A DNA stretch of 64,000 nucleotides from Salinivirgaceae bacterium (GTDB lineage Bacteria > Bacteroidota > Bacteroidia > Bacteroidales > SZUA-534): assembly GCA_017474765.1 (NCBI GenBank), contig JAFVGW010000040.1:62001-126000 (forward strand), in the 5' to 3' direction. Each line of letters begins with the position of its first letter. Position 1 is the stretch's first letter. Made by a program: the position numbers and the translations under genes. Below are positions 1 through 8,670 of the stretch, in pieces. Below the pieces are notes generated by a model that had not been told where the DNA came from, did no database searches, and worked only from the letters and a program-made list of their open reading frames with translations.

Positions 1-308
1 TGCGGTCGTTTTTCGACAATCGCCCAATAGATTTTCTCAAGGTCAGATTTTTCTTTGAAAAGCTTGTTCATCCGCTCAAGCGCTTTCGATGTGCGGGCAA
101 AAATCATCACGCCTGAAACCGGGCGGTCGAGTCTGTGAGTGACTCCGACAAAAACATTGCCTGGCTTGTGGTACTTAACTTTCAGATACTCAGCTACCTT
201 ATCGGCAAGTGGTGCATCGCCTGAAGCATCGCCCTGCGCCAAATCCGACGAGCGTTTGTTGATGGCAATCAGATGGTTGTCTTCGTATAGTATTTCAATC
301 GGTTCCAT
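1..308 (-). CDS. RluA-family pseudouridine synthase (partial, 3' end outside window)
   Basis: This is the N-terminal 102 codons of an RNA pseudouridine synthase; the rest lies beyond the left edge. The reverse strand reads MEPIEILYEDNHLIAINK, a typical opening of the catalytic domain. Residues 58-66 are HRLDRPVSG, the family motif whose Asp (D61) is the catalytic nucleophile in uridine isomerisation. No S4 domain precedes it, so it resembles the short stand-alone RluA/RluC-like enzymes. The start overlaps the end of the upstream PAP2 gene by 14 bp, which suggests translational coupling. The exact rRNA or tRNA target cannot be told from this part. Confidence 0.85.
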   Translation of the reverse strand, partial: MEPIEILYEDNHLIAINKRSSDLAQGDASGDAPLADKVAEYLKVKYHKPGNVFVGVTHRLDRPVSGVMIFARTSKALERMNKLFKEKSDLEKIYWAIVEKRP

Positions 309-891
309 TGCTTTTCCGTTTGTTTCTGATTACATCAATGCAAGGTATTAGCTTACAGCAGAGCCAATAAACAAAACAGCCGAAAGCCGCGCCCAGCAAA
401 CCTCCACAGACAATATCGGCAGGATAATGGGCTCCGATGTACATTCGTGAATAACAAACCAGAGCAGCCCATGCCATCAGCCAAATCCATGCGGCTTTAT
501 GTTTGAGTATGAGACAGATGAACATTGCCACACCGAACGTATTGGCAGCGTGCGATGACACAAAACCGTACCATCCACCATGATAACCTTTGACAATGTG
601 CAGCACGCCCTCAAGTTCAAGATTGTGGGTTGGACGGTAACGCATCACCACGTTTTTGAAGCAATGCACTGATATTGAGTCGGCAAGAGCCACCGTGAGA
701 CCAATGCCGATGAGAGCAATCCACCAATTGCGGCCTGTTTTACGGATTACCAACCAAAGCAGCACAGCGTAGAGCGGCACCCACGTGAGTTTTCCGCTCA
801 CAAGCCACATAAACTCATCAAAAAAAGGTGAGTTCCATCCGTTTATCAGCAGAAGCAGCTGACGATCAATCGATTCGAGAAAATCTATCAT
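295..891 (-). CDS. PAP2-superfamily membrane phosphatase
   Basis: A 198-residue integral membrane phosphatase, probably acting on lipid phosphates such as undecaprenyl pyrophosphate or phosphatidylglycerol phosphate at the outer face of the inner membrane. The three PAP2 signatures are present: K79-x6-RP (R86 P87), SSH at 112-114 in place of the usual PSGH, and SR-x5-H-x3-D (S148, H155, D159). Several hydrophobic segments surround them. An upstream in-frame start would add 26 residues, but the protein proper starts at MIDFLESIDRQ, which matches family N-termini. It lies about 115 bp after obg and overlaps the pseudouridine synthase gene. Confidence 0.85.
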   Translation of the reverse strand: MIDFLESIDRQLLLLINGWNSPFFDEFMWLVSGKLTWVPLYAVLLWLVIRKTGRNWWIALIGIGLTVALADSISVHCFKNVVMRYRPTHNLELEGVLHIVKGYHGGWYGFVSSHAANTFGVAMFICLILKHKAAWIWLMAWAALVCYSRMYIGAHYPADIVCGGLLGAAFGCFVYWLCCKLIPCIDVIRNKRKSNGTD

Positions 892-1007
892 TTTGGTGAA
901 CTGTTTAATCGGTGAATTGTTCAATTGGACAATCGGGACGAACGTGATTAATAGAGTCCCTGCCAGCACCTAATATTCAATACTACTAATTTCTAACTTT
1001 TATTTAA

Positions 1008-2000
1008 TCAATCATTTATTGCCTTCCAAAGCAAATCTTTCAACTGTTCAATGCCAGTCCGTGCCACTGACGAAATCATCACGCAGGGTACATCACTTGG
1101 CAGTGTTTTTTTGATGGCGGCGGTGAGCTCGTCGTCGAGCATATCGCACTTGGTCACAGCCAGAACGCGGCGCTTGTCGAGCAGTTCGGGGTTGTAGAGC
1201 CGCAGTTCGTTCACCAGCGTCTGATAGTCGGCGGCGACATCATCGGAGTCGGCTGGAACCATAAACAGCAGCACCGAGTTGCGCTCAATATGGCGTAAGA
1301 ATCTCAATCCCAAGCCTTTGCCTTCGTGGGCGCCCTCGATGATTCCTGGAATGTCGGCCATCACAAACGAGCGGTTGTCGCGGTATGAGACAATGCCCAA
1401 ATTCGGTTCGAGAGTGGTGAATGCGTAGTCGGCAATCTTCGGCTTGGCCGCCGACACAACCGACAGCAGCGTTGATTTCCCGGCGTTGGGGAAGCCCACA
1501 AGACCAACATCGGCAAGCACTTTCAGCTCAAGTACGCGCCAGCCTTCTTCAAACGGCTCGCCAGACTGCGCATAGCGCGGGGCTTGGTTGGTGGCCGATT
1601 TGTAGTGGTTGTTGCCCTGGCCGCCGCGGCCGCCTTTCATCAGGATTTTCTCTTCGCCGTCGGCGGTAATCTCAAAGAGTGTTTCCATTGTTTCGGCATC
1701 CTTCACCACCGTGCCCAGCGGCACTTCCAGAATAACGTCTTTTCCATCGGAGCCGTGCTTGAGCGCGCCCATACCCGACTGGCCACTTTCGGCAAACGTA
1801 TGTTTCTGAAACTGAAGATGAAGCAATGTCCACATCTGTGCATTACCGCGCAGAATGACGTGACCGCCACGGCCGCCGTCGCCGCCATCGGGACCGCCCA
1901 TCGGCTCGTACTTGGCGCGGCGGAAGTGCGCCGAACCCGCGCCACCCTTGCCGCTGCGCGTAAAAATCTTTACGTAATCAACAAAATTCGAATCTGCCAT
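1008..2000 (-). CDS. obg: GTPase Obg/CgtA
   Basis: Essential ribosome-associated GTPase involved in late 50S assembly and stress control. The 330-residue product has the Gly-rich Obg fold at residues 1-160 ([30 protein letters not shown]), then the G domain with the P-loop GFPNAGKS at 169-176, switch [14 protein letters not shown], and TKCD as the NKxD-type guanine motif. It lacks the C-terminal OCT domain of the Firmicutes proteins, as is usual in Bacteroidota. The start at [10 protein letters not shown] is chosen because it matches Obg N-termini and lies 16 nt downstream of a TATCTTTG promoter element, which rules out the longer in-frame extension. Confidence 0.97.
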   Translation of the reverse strand: MADSNFVDYVKIFTRSGKGGAGSAHFRRAKYEPMGGPDGGDGGRGGHVILRGNAQMWTLLHLQFQKHTFAESGQSGMGALKHGSDGKDVILEVPLGTVVKDAETMETLFEITADGEEKILMKGGRGGQGNNHYKSATNQAPRYAQSGEPFEEGWRVLELKVLADVGLVGFPNAGKSTLLSVVSAAKPKIADYAFTTLEPNLGIVSYRDNRSFVMADIPGIIEGAHEGKGLGLRFLRHIERNSVLLFMVPADSDDVAADYQTLVNELRLYNPELLDKRRVLAVTKCDMLDDELTAAIKKTLPSDVPCVMISSVARTGIEQLKDLLWKAIND

Positions 2001-2016
2001 AACTGTGATTTGTCTG

Positions 2017-2024
2017 CAAAGATA
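2017..2024 (-). promoter_or_regulatory. -7 promoter element of obg
   Basis: TATCTTTG on the minus strand is an exact match to the Bacteroidota -7 consensus TAnnTTTG. It is 16 nt before the obg ATG, giving a leader of roughly 10 nt. No clear -33 TTTG is seen at the usual spacing. Confidence 0.55.
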
Positions 2025-2093
2025 TTCCGTTGATTTGAAATTTGCGAATTGTAGCCGAAAATCATTCCTGCGCGATGATATTATCAAAAAACA

Positions 2094-2140
2094 AAAAAAA
2101 CGGCAAGCGAATCCTGAACAAGGATACCCACCTGCCGTTT
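2094..2140 (-). terminator. Rho-independent terminator after the NfeD-stomatin operon
   Basis: On the minus strand AAACGGCA and TGCCGTTT form the outer stem, ATCC/GGAT forms an inner stem, and a T-tract of eight follows. It lies just downstream of the stomatin-like gene and separates it from obg. Confidence 0.8.
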
Positions 2141-2184
2141 CAGTATTGCCAGCAAGCTATAATTACTTGATTGGTAAGTTATTA

Positions 2185-3186
2185 CTATTTCTTACCTTTG
2201 GTTTCAGCCCCTGCGAAAAGTTCCTTCAGAGAGCCGAGCGAACTCAGCACGCCTGTGGCTTCGTACGGCATAAAGACGGTCTTTGAGTCTTTGCTGCCAG
2301 CTAGTTGCTCGAAGGTTGAGATATACTTCATTGCGATGAGATACTGCGCTGGGTCGAAATGGGCGCTCTGGTCGATGGCCTCGCTTATCAGACGGATGCT
2401 CTTGGCTTCGGCTTCGGCAACCTTGATTTTTGCTTCGGCTTCGGCTTCGGCACGCAGAATCTGAGCCTGCTTGCGGCCCTGAGCCTGGTTGATTTCGGCG
2501 TCGCGCATACCTTCAGCTTCCAAAATGGTGGCCTTTTTGTGACCTTCGGCTTCAAGGATGGTGGCACGACGCTCACGTTCGGCACGCATCTGTTTTTCCA
2601 TCGTCTGACGGATTTCGACAGGCGGGTTAATATCCTGAAGTTCAACACGATTCACCTTCACGCCCCACTTGTTTGTGGCTTCGTCGAGAATAAGGCGAAG
2701 TTTGGTGTTGATGGTGTCGCGCGATGTGAGCGTCTCGTCGAGTTCAAGTTCACCGATGACGTTACGCAACGTTGTCTGAGTGAGTTTCTCTATCGCATCG
2801 GGCAGATTTTCAATCTCATAGACGGCCTTCACAGGGTCCATAATCTGAAAATAGAGCAATGCGTTGATTTCCAGATTCACATTATCCTTGGTAATCACAT
2901 TCTGGCGCGGGAAATCGTAAACTGTCTCACGGATGTCGATGCGCGGACGGTCAACAAAACGCACGTACTTAGTGCCGTTGTATTCAGTCACATAGCGCCA
3001 TTTCACTGGACGCGGCTTGTCGATAATCGGCCAGATGATGTTGATGCCCGACGACAACTGCCGGTTGAATTTTCCCAAACGTTCAACGACCATCGTTTCC
3101 GACTGTTTGACGACCTTGAAGCCGGCCATCGCGAAAATCAGGACGAACAATGCTATTACAAATAGCAGAACCAATGTTGCACTCAT
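2185..3186 (-). CDS. SPFH/Band 7 stomatin-like protein (QmcA type)
   Basis: A 333-residue membrane-anchored SPFH protein, expected to oligomerise into large membrane scaffolds linked to membrane quality control. Residues 5-22 form one N-terminal transmembrane helix, the Band 7 domain follows from about residue 25 (GFKVVKQSETMVVERLGKF), and a long Ala/Glu/Lys-rich coiled coil with repeated ILEAEGHKKA-type units occupies about 195-270. Lengths and architecture match the stomatin/QmcA group. It follows an NfeD gene with a 3-bp gap, the classical NfeD-stomatin pair, so the two surely act together. A strong terminator follows the gene. Confidence 0.93.
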   Translation of the reverse strand: MSATLVLLFVIALFVLIFAMAGFKVVKQSETMVVERLGKFNRQLSSGINIIWPIIDKPRPVKWRYVTEYNGTKYVRFVDRPRIDIRETVYDFPRQNVITKDNVNLEINALLYFQIMDPVKAVYEIENLPDAIEKLTQTTLRNVIGELELDETLTSRDTINTKLRLILDEATNKWGVKVNRVELQDINPPVEIRQTMEKQMRAERERRATILEAEGHKKATILEAEGMRDAEINQAQGRKQAQILRAEAEAEAKIKVAEAEAKSIRLISEAIDQSAHFDPAQYLIAMKYISTFEQLAGSKDSKTVFMPYEATGVLSSLGSLKELFAGAETKGKK

Positions 3187-3189
3187 TTT

Positions 3190-3654
3190 TTAACTATTTT
3201 TTGGTTTAACATAAAGTATGATACTGTCGATTTTAACCACTTCGACGGGTGTTCCTGCGGCAATTTCGGAACCGTCGAGCGTGCGTGCCTGCCACACAAC
3301 GCCATCGAGGCTGATTGAACCCGAATCGCAGTCAATTGGCTCCTTTGCCTTTGTCACGCGGCCAATCATCGCGTCGGAATTGGTTGGCGCGCCAGTTTTG
3401 TCGAGCCAGCGCAGCACCACAGGCCGAATGGCAAACATTGTGACTGCCGTACCGCAAATGCCGAGAAACAGCATCCAACTGTACGAATCGGTGAAAACCG
3501 AAGCCAGACCAGCACAGAAAAACCCGATACCGACCGAGCCAGCAACAAACGACGGCGTGAAAATCTCGATGATGAACATCAGCACGCCAATAATGAAAAG
3601 AAGGGTTGTCAAATTCATAAAACTTGATAGCCCGAGCGAACTTAAAATCTCCAT
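3190..3654 (-). CDS. NfeD-family membrane protein
   Basis: A short NfeD protein of 154 residues. Hydrophobic segments at about 15-35, 40-58 and 60-80 are followed by a soluble C-terminal OB-fold domain (about 95-150: GRVTKAKEPIDCDSGSISL, VWQARTLDGSEIAAGTPVEVV). It lacks the ClpP-like protease domain of long NfeD proteins, as usual for partners of SPFH proteins. It is the first gene of the pair with the stomatin-like gene. Its role is probably to help assemble or regulate the SPFH scaffold in the membrane. Confidence 0.9.
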   Translation of the reverse strand: MEILSSLGLSSFMNLTTLLFIIGVLMFIIEIFTPSFVAGSVGIGFFCAGLASVFTDSYSWMLFLGICGTAVTMFAIRPVVLRWLDKTGAPTNSDAMIGRVTKAKEPIDCDSGSISLDGVVWQARTLDGSEIAAGTPVEVVKIDSIILYVKPKNS

Positions 3655-3888
3655 AATTATTACAGAATAAGCATTTTACAAGATTCAGCACATAACAGAA
3701 TCGTTGCAACAATGTACAAATTATTTGTGATTAAAAGAGACAATTCAAAAAAAAAAGCATCTGCACAATCATCTTTTTTCACAAAAAAAACTACATTTAC
3801 ACGAAACGCACAGCAAGCGGCACTCGGTTCTTCACCCACCGCAAGTTGTTGCTAATCAGTTATTGTTGAACAATAAAAACATTTAATT

Positions 3889-4317
3889 ATGATAGTAAAA
3901 CAACTTTCGGTTTTTCTGGAGAACAAAGCCAACAGCCTTTCATCGATGCTTGAGGTGCTGACGGCGCACGGCATCAACATGTCGGCCTTCTGCGTTGCCG
4001 ACGCATCGGACTACGGCATTGTGCGCTTTATTGTGGGCCGTCCCGAACTGGCTTATAACATATTGAAAGAGAACAAGTACACAGTTACGCTGACCGATGT
4101 TGTCTGCATGGTGGTACCTCACGAGTCGGGCGGCCTGCACAAGGCTCTGAAGATTATTTCGGGCAACGGCATCAACATTGATTATATGTATGCCTTTGCC
4201 GATGGCGGAACGGCCAAAGTGGTGATTCGAAGCGACTCGAACGAGAGGCTCATCGACATTCTTCAGGCCAACAAGATGGAACTTGTGGCATCGAGCCAGG
4301 TTTATAACGTTGACTGA
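3889..4317 (+). CDS. ACT-domain protein (tandem ACT)
   Basis: A 142-residue protein made of two ACT domains (about 1-68 and 70-140). ACT domains bind amino acids and regulate enzymes. The start MIVKQLSVFLENKANSLSSMLEVL is typical of the ACT regulator often found next to phenylacetate-CoA ligase or indolepyruvate ferredoxin oxidoreductase genes in Bacteroidota. Here no such enzyme gene is adjacent, and the following gene (9 bp downstream) encodes a hotdog thioesterase, so only part of that conserved cluster is present. No catalytic domain is present; a ligand-sensing role is inferred. Confidence 0.88.
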   Translation: MIVKQLSVFLENKANSLSSMLEVLTAHGINMSAFCVADASDYGIVRFIVGRPELAYNILKENKYTVTLTDVVCMVVPHESGGLHKALKIISGNGINIDYMYAFADGGTAKVVIRSDSNERLIDILQANKMELVASSQVYNVD

Positions 4318-4326
4318 CAGCGCGAT

Positions 4327-4737
4327 ATGAGTTCACTTCTTGAAGTGTGCCGAAAATTCTTCGACACCGACCGTTTTGTGGAAATGTGTGGCATTCAGAT
4401 TGTTGAGTGCCGAGAAGGCTATGCCAAATGCGAGGTTACGATTGCTGACCACCATCTGAACGGAATCAATGCCATTCAGGGCGGAGTGCTGTTCACCATT
4501 GCCGATTTTTCGGCAGCAGTGGCGGCATTCACGCTCGGGCGCGTGGCCGTTTCAATCAACGCTGACATATCGTTTTTCAGGAATTGCAACAGCGGCACTC
4601 TGACTGCTGAAGCCGAAGTCATTTCGCAGACCTACAATCTCTGCTCTTGCGATGTAAATGTCTGGTGCAACGGCGAGAAACTTGCCAATGTTAAGGTTGG
4701 ACTGTTCAGAACAAAACAGGAGATTCCGAAGGATTGA
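4327..4737 (+). CDS. PaaI-family hotdog thioesterase
   Basis: A 136-residue single hotdog-fold protein of the PaaI/YdiI type that hydrolyses acyl- or aryl-CoA thioesters. The central segment HLNGINAIQGGVLFTIADFSAA matches the family motif (N-x-x-G-x-x-x-GG-x-x-x-x-x-x-D), with the catalytic acidic residue in ADFSAA. It follows the ACT gene by 9 bp and is probably cotranscribed. This fits a salvage or proofreading role for an aryl-CoA made by a phenylacetate-CoA ligase-type enzyme encoded elsewhere; that link is inferred from cluster conservation in related genomes. Confidence 0.88.
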   Translation: MSSLLEVCRKFFDTDRFVEMCGIQIVECREGYAKCEVTIADHHLNGINAIQGGVLFTIADFSAAVAAFTLGRVAVSINADISFFRNCNSGTLTAEAEVISQTYNLCSCDVNVWCNGEKLANVKVGLFRTKQEIPKD

Positions 4738-4829
4738 ATGCGGGTATTAGAACAACTATCGGATTGAATAACAACACATTATCCAATACAAAACATCAGA
4801 ATTCCAACATCCAAACCCTAACACGAAAC

Positions 4830-6206
4830 CTACCAGGTTCTCGACATAACATGGACCATCCACATCAGGCATGTTAACAGATGGCCTCCTCCCAAGGTGC
4901 TGTTTGTCAGCGTTGTTTTGTCGGGAAAGGCTTCTTTAACGGCCTCGGCATTGGCGTATGGTACAATGGTATCGTCGGTGCCATGAACAAGATAAATGGG
5001 GTGTATCGGAGTCCAATTCTTAGTCAAATCATTATCATCCAAGCACTTGAACAGTGCCTTACACATCTCGCTTTCGGGATTGAGAGCATCCGCGCTCAAT
5101 ATGTCGGCAATATGAATCACGGGGCTGCCGATGCCGTCAGTTTCACCAGACTGCTGATACCTTTCAATGAACACGGCGTTCACATCGTTGGTAGTGTACC
5201 GCTTGCTTTCAATCATTGCGTCAAGTTTGTCTTTGAGGTTCTCCACATAGTCATTGCTGTAGAAATCGGCCTCAGTCCACTTGCCCAAGATATCGGGATA
5301 GGCGGCAATCATCGCCTTGAGCGCGATTGGAATCATGCATGGAGCGGTGAGTATATCCTGCCTGAAATATTCACGGAAAGTGATGGCAGGACTGTACGGA
5401 CCAGCGCAATTATAGGAATAGGCAAACCGCCACGCGTCAGCAATGTCGGGATGAGTGTCGAGCCACTTATGGATGGCCAGCGAGTTGCCCCCACCCTGCG
5501 ACGCGCCAACAACGTAGAGTTTGTAATTGTCGTCGAGTTGCGCGATGCTGTTCTTGCGGAAAACCTTGTAGCCTGCGGCCAGAGCGTCGATGCTGTTTTG
5601 GGCGCACAAGTTATGGTTGACGTATGACTGCACGCGGTCTTTAGTTGCTCCAAAGCCGATGTTGTCGGGCAAAACAAGCAGATTGTCGCCGCAAAGGACC
5701 GCCGCCTCGTATGTCTCTGCATTGGTTGGACATTCGGCGTCAGCCATCAGCGTGTGATGCGGGCATAGCATGACATAGTCAGGAGAAATGTCAACACCGC
5801 TGATGTTGCCCCAATAGACGCGGGCCGACAGTTTGATTTCCTTTCCCTGCTCATCGATACTCGTATAGTTGTAACAAACACTGCGCCAACCCATTTCAGC
5901 GCCTTTGGCACCATTCCGATCGGCAATGTCTTGCTGCTTTTTCAGGAATACCATGCGCGCCAACTCCAGCCGCTCATCGCCATTGGCCCCGACAGCATCA
6001 AGCACGGCTCCAACCATCTGAGTGGCAGTGATAATCGTATCAGAAACAATCTCAAACTCAACATTTTCAACCAGTTCATCAATAGCCTCGCAGCCTTTCG
6101 GCGAGTCGTTCGTCTCATCGTCTTTCGAGCACGAAACCGTAAAAAGGCCCACCAGAGCCAGCACTATCAACAGTAGCAGGTGCTTCAAATTATTAGTTTT
6201 ATCCAT
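4830..6206 (-). CDS. Lipoprotein alpha/beta hydrolase
   Basis: A 458-residue surface or periplasmic lipoprotein hydrolase. Residues 1-26 are a signal peptide ending in the lipobox LFTVSC (lipidated C26), followed by an acidic SKDDETNDS spacer. The nucleophile elbow is GASQG at 234-238 (S236). The C-terminal triad members are visible in LVHGTDDTIVPYA (Asp) and GGGHLLT (His). The fold resembles secreted esterase/lipase or peptidase-like hydrolases; the substrate is not identifiable. It lies 24 bp after the PhnP-like gene and is probably expressed with it. No domain is truncated. Confidence 0.8.
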   Translation of the reverse strand: MDKTNNLKHLLLLIVLALVGLFTVSCSKDDETNDSPKGCEAIDELVENVEFEIVSDTIITATQMVGAVLDAVGANGDERLELARMVFLKKQQDIADRNGAKGAEMGWRSVCYNYTSIDEQGKEIKLSARVYWGNISGVDISPDYVMLCPHHTLMADAECPTNAETYEAAVLCGDNLLVLPDNIGFGATKDRVQSYVNHNLCAQNSIDALAAGYKVFRKNSIAQLDDNYKLYVVGASQGGGNSLAIHKWLDTHPDIADAWRFAYSYNCAGPYSPAITFREYFRQDILTAPCMIPIALKAMIAAYPDILGKWTEADFYSNDYVENLKDKLDAMIESKRYTTNDVNAVFIERYQQSGETDGIGSPVIHIADILSADALNPESEMCKALFKCLDDNDLTKNWTPIHPIYLVHGTDDTIVPYANAEAVKEAFPDKTTLTNSTLGGGHLLTCLMWMVHVMSRTW

Positions 6207-6230
6207 TACAATTATGTATTTTTCAATCCT

Positions 6231-7007
6231 TCAGTTATTCAATCCTTCAATCCTTATCTTCAGTCCATCGTAAGCAGGCCGCACATTCTCGGGCAGAATC
6301 TTTATAAGTTCGTCATACACAGGAATTTTGTGGCTGATGTGCGTCAGATAGGCGCGGCGCGGCTTGAGTTGGCCGATGATGTCGAGCGCTTCGCCAAGAC
6401 TCAAGTGCGCGGGGTGCTGTTCAATGCGCAAGGCGTTGATAACCAAGGTGTCAAGACCTTGCAGTTTGGCCATCTCGCTGTCGGCGATGGTTTTGGCGTC
6501 GGTGATGTAGGCGAACTGCCCGATGCGGAAGCCCGTGGTGGGCAGCGTGCCGTGCAGAACGTTTATCGGTGTGACCGTAATGCCTTGAACATCAAACGGT
6601 TCGTTGCCAATTGGATGAAGTTCAATCTGCGGTGCGCCAGGGTAGTGCGGCTCGCTGAAGGCGTAGGCGTACTCGCGGCGGATGGTGTCGGTGACGCGCG
6701 GCTGAGCGTAGAACGGGATGGCGCGGCGCATTATGTAATTGAAGGTTCGTATGTCGTCGATGCCAGCGGTGTGGTCTTTGTGCTCGTGGGTTATGAGCAC
6801 GGCGTCAATCTGCGTAAAGCCTTCGCGCAGAGCTGCTTGCCGCAAATCGGGCCCAGGGTCGATGAGCAGATGACGCCCTTCGGCTTCAATGTAAACCGAA
6901 CTGCGCAGCCGCTTGTCCTTCGGGTTAACCGACTGACACACAGAGCATTTGCACCCCACAATGGGTATGCCGTGCGATGCGCCCGTGCCTAAAAATGTTA
7001 CTTTCAT
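6231..7007 (-). CDS. PhnP-like metallo-beta-lactamase-fold phosphodiesterase
   Basis: A 258-residue MBL-fold hydrolase. It begins MKVTFLGTGASHGIP, then GCKCSVCQS at 18-26, the Cys-rich zinc site typical of PhnP-type cyclic phosphodiesterases, and the metal motif THEHKDH at 73-79 with a downstream HGTLPTTGF-type region and ITDAKT. Members act on cyclic phosphates or nucleotide phosphodiesters. There is no phn operon here, so it belongs to the widespread Bacteroidota stand-alone group of unknown substrate. Its upstream region is part of an imperfect direct repeat that brackets the neighbouring ATPase module. Confidence 0.88.
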   Translation of the reverse strand: MKVTFLGTGASHGIPIVGCKCSVCQSVNPKDKRLRSSVYIEAEGRHLLIDPGPDLRQAALREGFTQIDAVLITHEHKDHTAGIDDIRTFNYIMRRAIPFYAQPRVTDTIRREYAYAFSEPHYPGAPQIELHPIGNEPFDVQGITVTPINVLHGTLPTTGFRIGQFAYITDAKTIADSEMAKLQGLDTLVINALRIEQHPAHLSLGEALDIIGQLKPRRAYLTHISHKIPVYDELIKILPENVRPAYDGLKIRIEGLNN

Positions 7008-7013
7008 TTCAGT

Positions 7014-7057
7014 CTGAAATTGTGCGCTAATGTAGTTTCAATATTGCAAACGGCGGC
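7014..7057. repeat. Left imperfect direct repeat flanking ATPase module A
   Basis: Forty-four bases in the leader of the PhnP-like gene recur at 8584-8628 in the same orientation. The shared core includes GTAGTTTCA, TATTGCAAACGGCGGC and a GCGCTA block; only a few bases differ. The two copies bracket the AAA+ ATPase gene and its tandem-repeat array. See the right copy. Confidence 0.75.
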
Positions 7058-7103
7058 TCGGGCGGCAAAAAGTTTTTCTCGCACGAGCGAAATCCGTTGC
7101 TAA

Positions 7104-8393
7104 TCAGTTCTTCAGGCAGGCGAGCGGAACCACATACACGCCGTCGGCTCGACGGTAGCCGTACATTCCGCCTGTCAGAATCAGAAGCAGTTCGGGCTCG
7201 CGTATCTTGTTCTGTTTCTCGGTTTTATTATGTTCCGCAATCAGTCGTTTCAGTTCCAGCAGATGCTTTGCGGCCAGTTCAATCTCGCCACTTCCCAACT
7301 TGCACTCAATGAGCGCGTAACGGCCATCGTTAAGATGCAGAACCACATCGGCTTCAAGGCCGTAGCGGTCGTGGTAGTAGCCAACGTGCGTGTCGATGTC
7401 CGAAGTGTAGGCTTTCAGGTCGCGAATGCACAACTGCTCGAACATAAACCCAAAAGTTTTGAGTTGCGTGGTGAACGAACTCGGCGTCATTTGCAGGGCC
7501 GCCACGGCGATGCTTGGGTCGCAGAAAGACCGCTTGGGCGTGTTGCGGATGGCATCTTTGCTGCGCACGGCGGGGCACCACGCGCCAATGTCCCGAATGA
7601 TAAACAGTTTCTCGAATGCCTTGACATACGAAGTGAAGGTGTCCATTGAGCAATCAATCTCTTCAGAAGCCGAAACATCGGCCAGCAGAGTTGTTTTCTT
7701 TGCCAGGGTTGAGATGTTGCGGGCATACGAGCGCAGAATCATCCGAGCCAGTTTCTCGTCGCGCGAGACACCGTCAACCCTGCTCACATCTTCTTTGCAG
7801 GCGGTGCGGAAATAGTTTTTCGCCACCATAAGTTTCGATTTGTCGTCGCGCAGCCGCAGTGACGCGGGCCAGCCGCCACGGCAGGTTATGAAGATAAGTT
7901 GGTCAATATCAACGTCGGAAACTGCTTCGATGTTCATTTGCGGATTGTCGAAAAGGTCTTTCAGGCTGATTTCGCCATTCGATTCTTTCGATTCCCACAG
8001 GCTCATCGGCAGCATTTCCATCTGCGATATGCGTCCATTGCCAGAGTGCAGCGTCTGCGATTTGTCTACGGTGTTCGACCCAGTCAATATGAATTGGCCT
8101 TCCAACCCGCGACTGTCAACCGTAGAGCGCACGGCGTCCCACAAGGCGGGAATGTCCTGCCATTCGTCAATCAGGCGCGGCGTGGCGCCCCGTAGCAGAA
8201 GCGCGGGGTTGGTTGCGGCAGTGGCAATGTACTGCGCTCTCATTTCGGTGTCTTGCAATTTGATGACGCTTGCCGCGATGTGTTCGGCCGATGTGGTTTT
8301 TCCGCACCATTTCGGACCTTCAATCAGCACCGCACCAAAGGCGTTCAGTCGTTCCTGTATTTGGCTGTCGGCCATACGCTCTATGTATTCCAT
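7104..8393 (-). CDS. AAA+ ATPase with DUF4143-type C-terminus (array-linked ATPase A)
   Basis: A 429-residue protein of the AAA_14/DUF4143 family (COG1373-like), whose cellular role is not established. The N-terminal ATPase has Walker A GPKWCGKT at 26-33 and Walker B-like TPRLIDEWQDI, followed by ILTGSN (sensor 1). The C-terminal part has a PDDEXK-like core: D349 in EADVVLHL and E363-C-K365 in ALIECKLG. The start MEYIERMADSQ is favoured; an upstream in-frame start would lie inside the promoter. Upstream lie a TATATTTG element and a 23-bp tandem-repeat array, and imperfect direct repeats flank the whole module, suggesting acquisition as a unit. Confidence 0.88.
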   Translation of the reverse strand: MEYIERMADSQIQERLNAFGAVLIEGPKWCGKTTSAEHIAASVIKLQDTEMRAQYIATAATNPALLLRGATPRLIDEWQDIPALWDAVRSTVDSRGLEGQFILTGSNTVDKSQTLHSGNGRISQMEMLPMSLWESKESNGEISLKDLFDNPQMNIEAVSDVDIDQLIFITCRGGWPASLRLRDDKSKLMVAKNYFRTACKEDVSRVDGVSRDEKLARMILRSYARNISTLAKKTTLLADVSASEEIDCSMDTFTSYVKAFEKLFIIRDIGAWCPAVRSKDAIRNTPKRSFCDPSIAVAALQMTPSSFTTQLKTFGFMFEQLCIRDLKAYTSDIDTHVGYYHDRYGLEADVVLHLNDGRYALIECKLGSGEIELAAKHLLELKRLIAEHNKTEKQNKIREPELLLILTGGMYGYRRADGVYVVPLACLKN

Positions 8394-8417
8394 AATATTG
8401 CCTTTAAATTTCGACCA

Positions 8418-8425
8418 CAAATATA
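8418..8425 (-). promoter_or_regulatory. -7 promoter element of ATPase A
   Basis: TATATTTG on the minus strand matches TAnnTTTG exactly and lies 24 nt before the chosen ATG. The tandem-repeat array begins about 27 bp further upstream, so the array would cover the upstream promoter and operator region. Confidence 0.55.
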
Positions 8426-8452
8426 TGAATAATAATTTAATATCCCATTTCT

Positions 8453-8544
8453 ATTCGGTGTTTTCGTGGTAATTCATTCGGTGTTTTCGTGGTAATTCAT
8501 TCGGTGTTTTCGTGGTAATTCATTCGGTGTTTTTGTGATGAATT
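8453..8544. repeat. Tandem-repeat array A (23-bp period, 4 copies)
   Basis: Starts at 8453, 8476, 8499 and 8522 carry the unit ATTCGGTGTTTTCGTGGTAA followed by TTC; the first three copies are identical and the fourth (distal to the ATPase gene) has diverged. There is no coding potential. It is directly upstream of ATPase A, in the same place as the unrelated arrays upstream of ATPases B and C. Confidence 0.95.
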
Positions 8545-8583
8545 TGCCGATGCTGAATGGTGTAATTAAAGTGGCTTTTTCCG

Positions 8584-8628
8584 CTGAAATAATTGCGCTA
8601 TTGTAGTTTCAGTATTGCAAACGGCGGC
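8584..8628. repeat. Right imperfect direct repeat flanking ATPase module A
   Basis: Forty-five bases nearly matching 7014-7057. The left copy is the leader of the PhnP-like gene, so this copy looks like a duplicate of that leader now sitting in front of the plus-strand gene at 8671. An ancestral divergent intergenic region split by insertion of the ATPase module would explain this. Confidence 0.75.
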
Positions 8629-8670
8629 GCAAATCATAAAACTTTTCTATTTTAGCATCATATAACTGAT

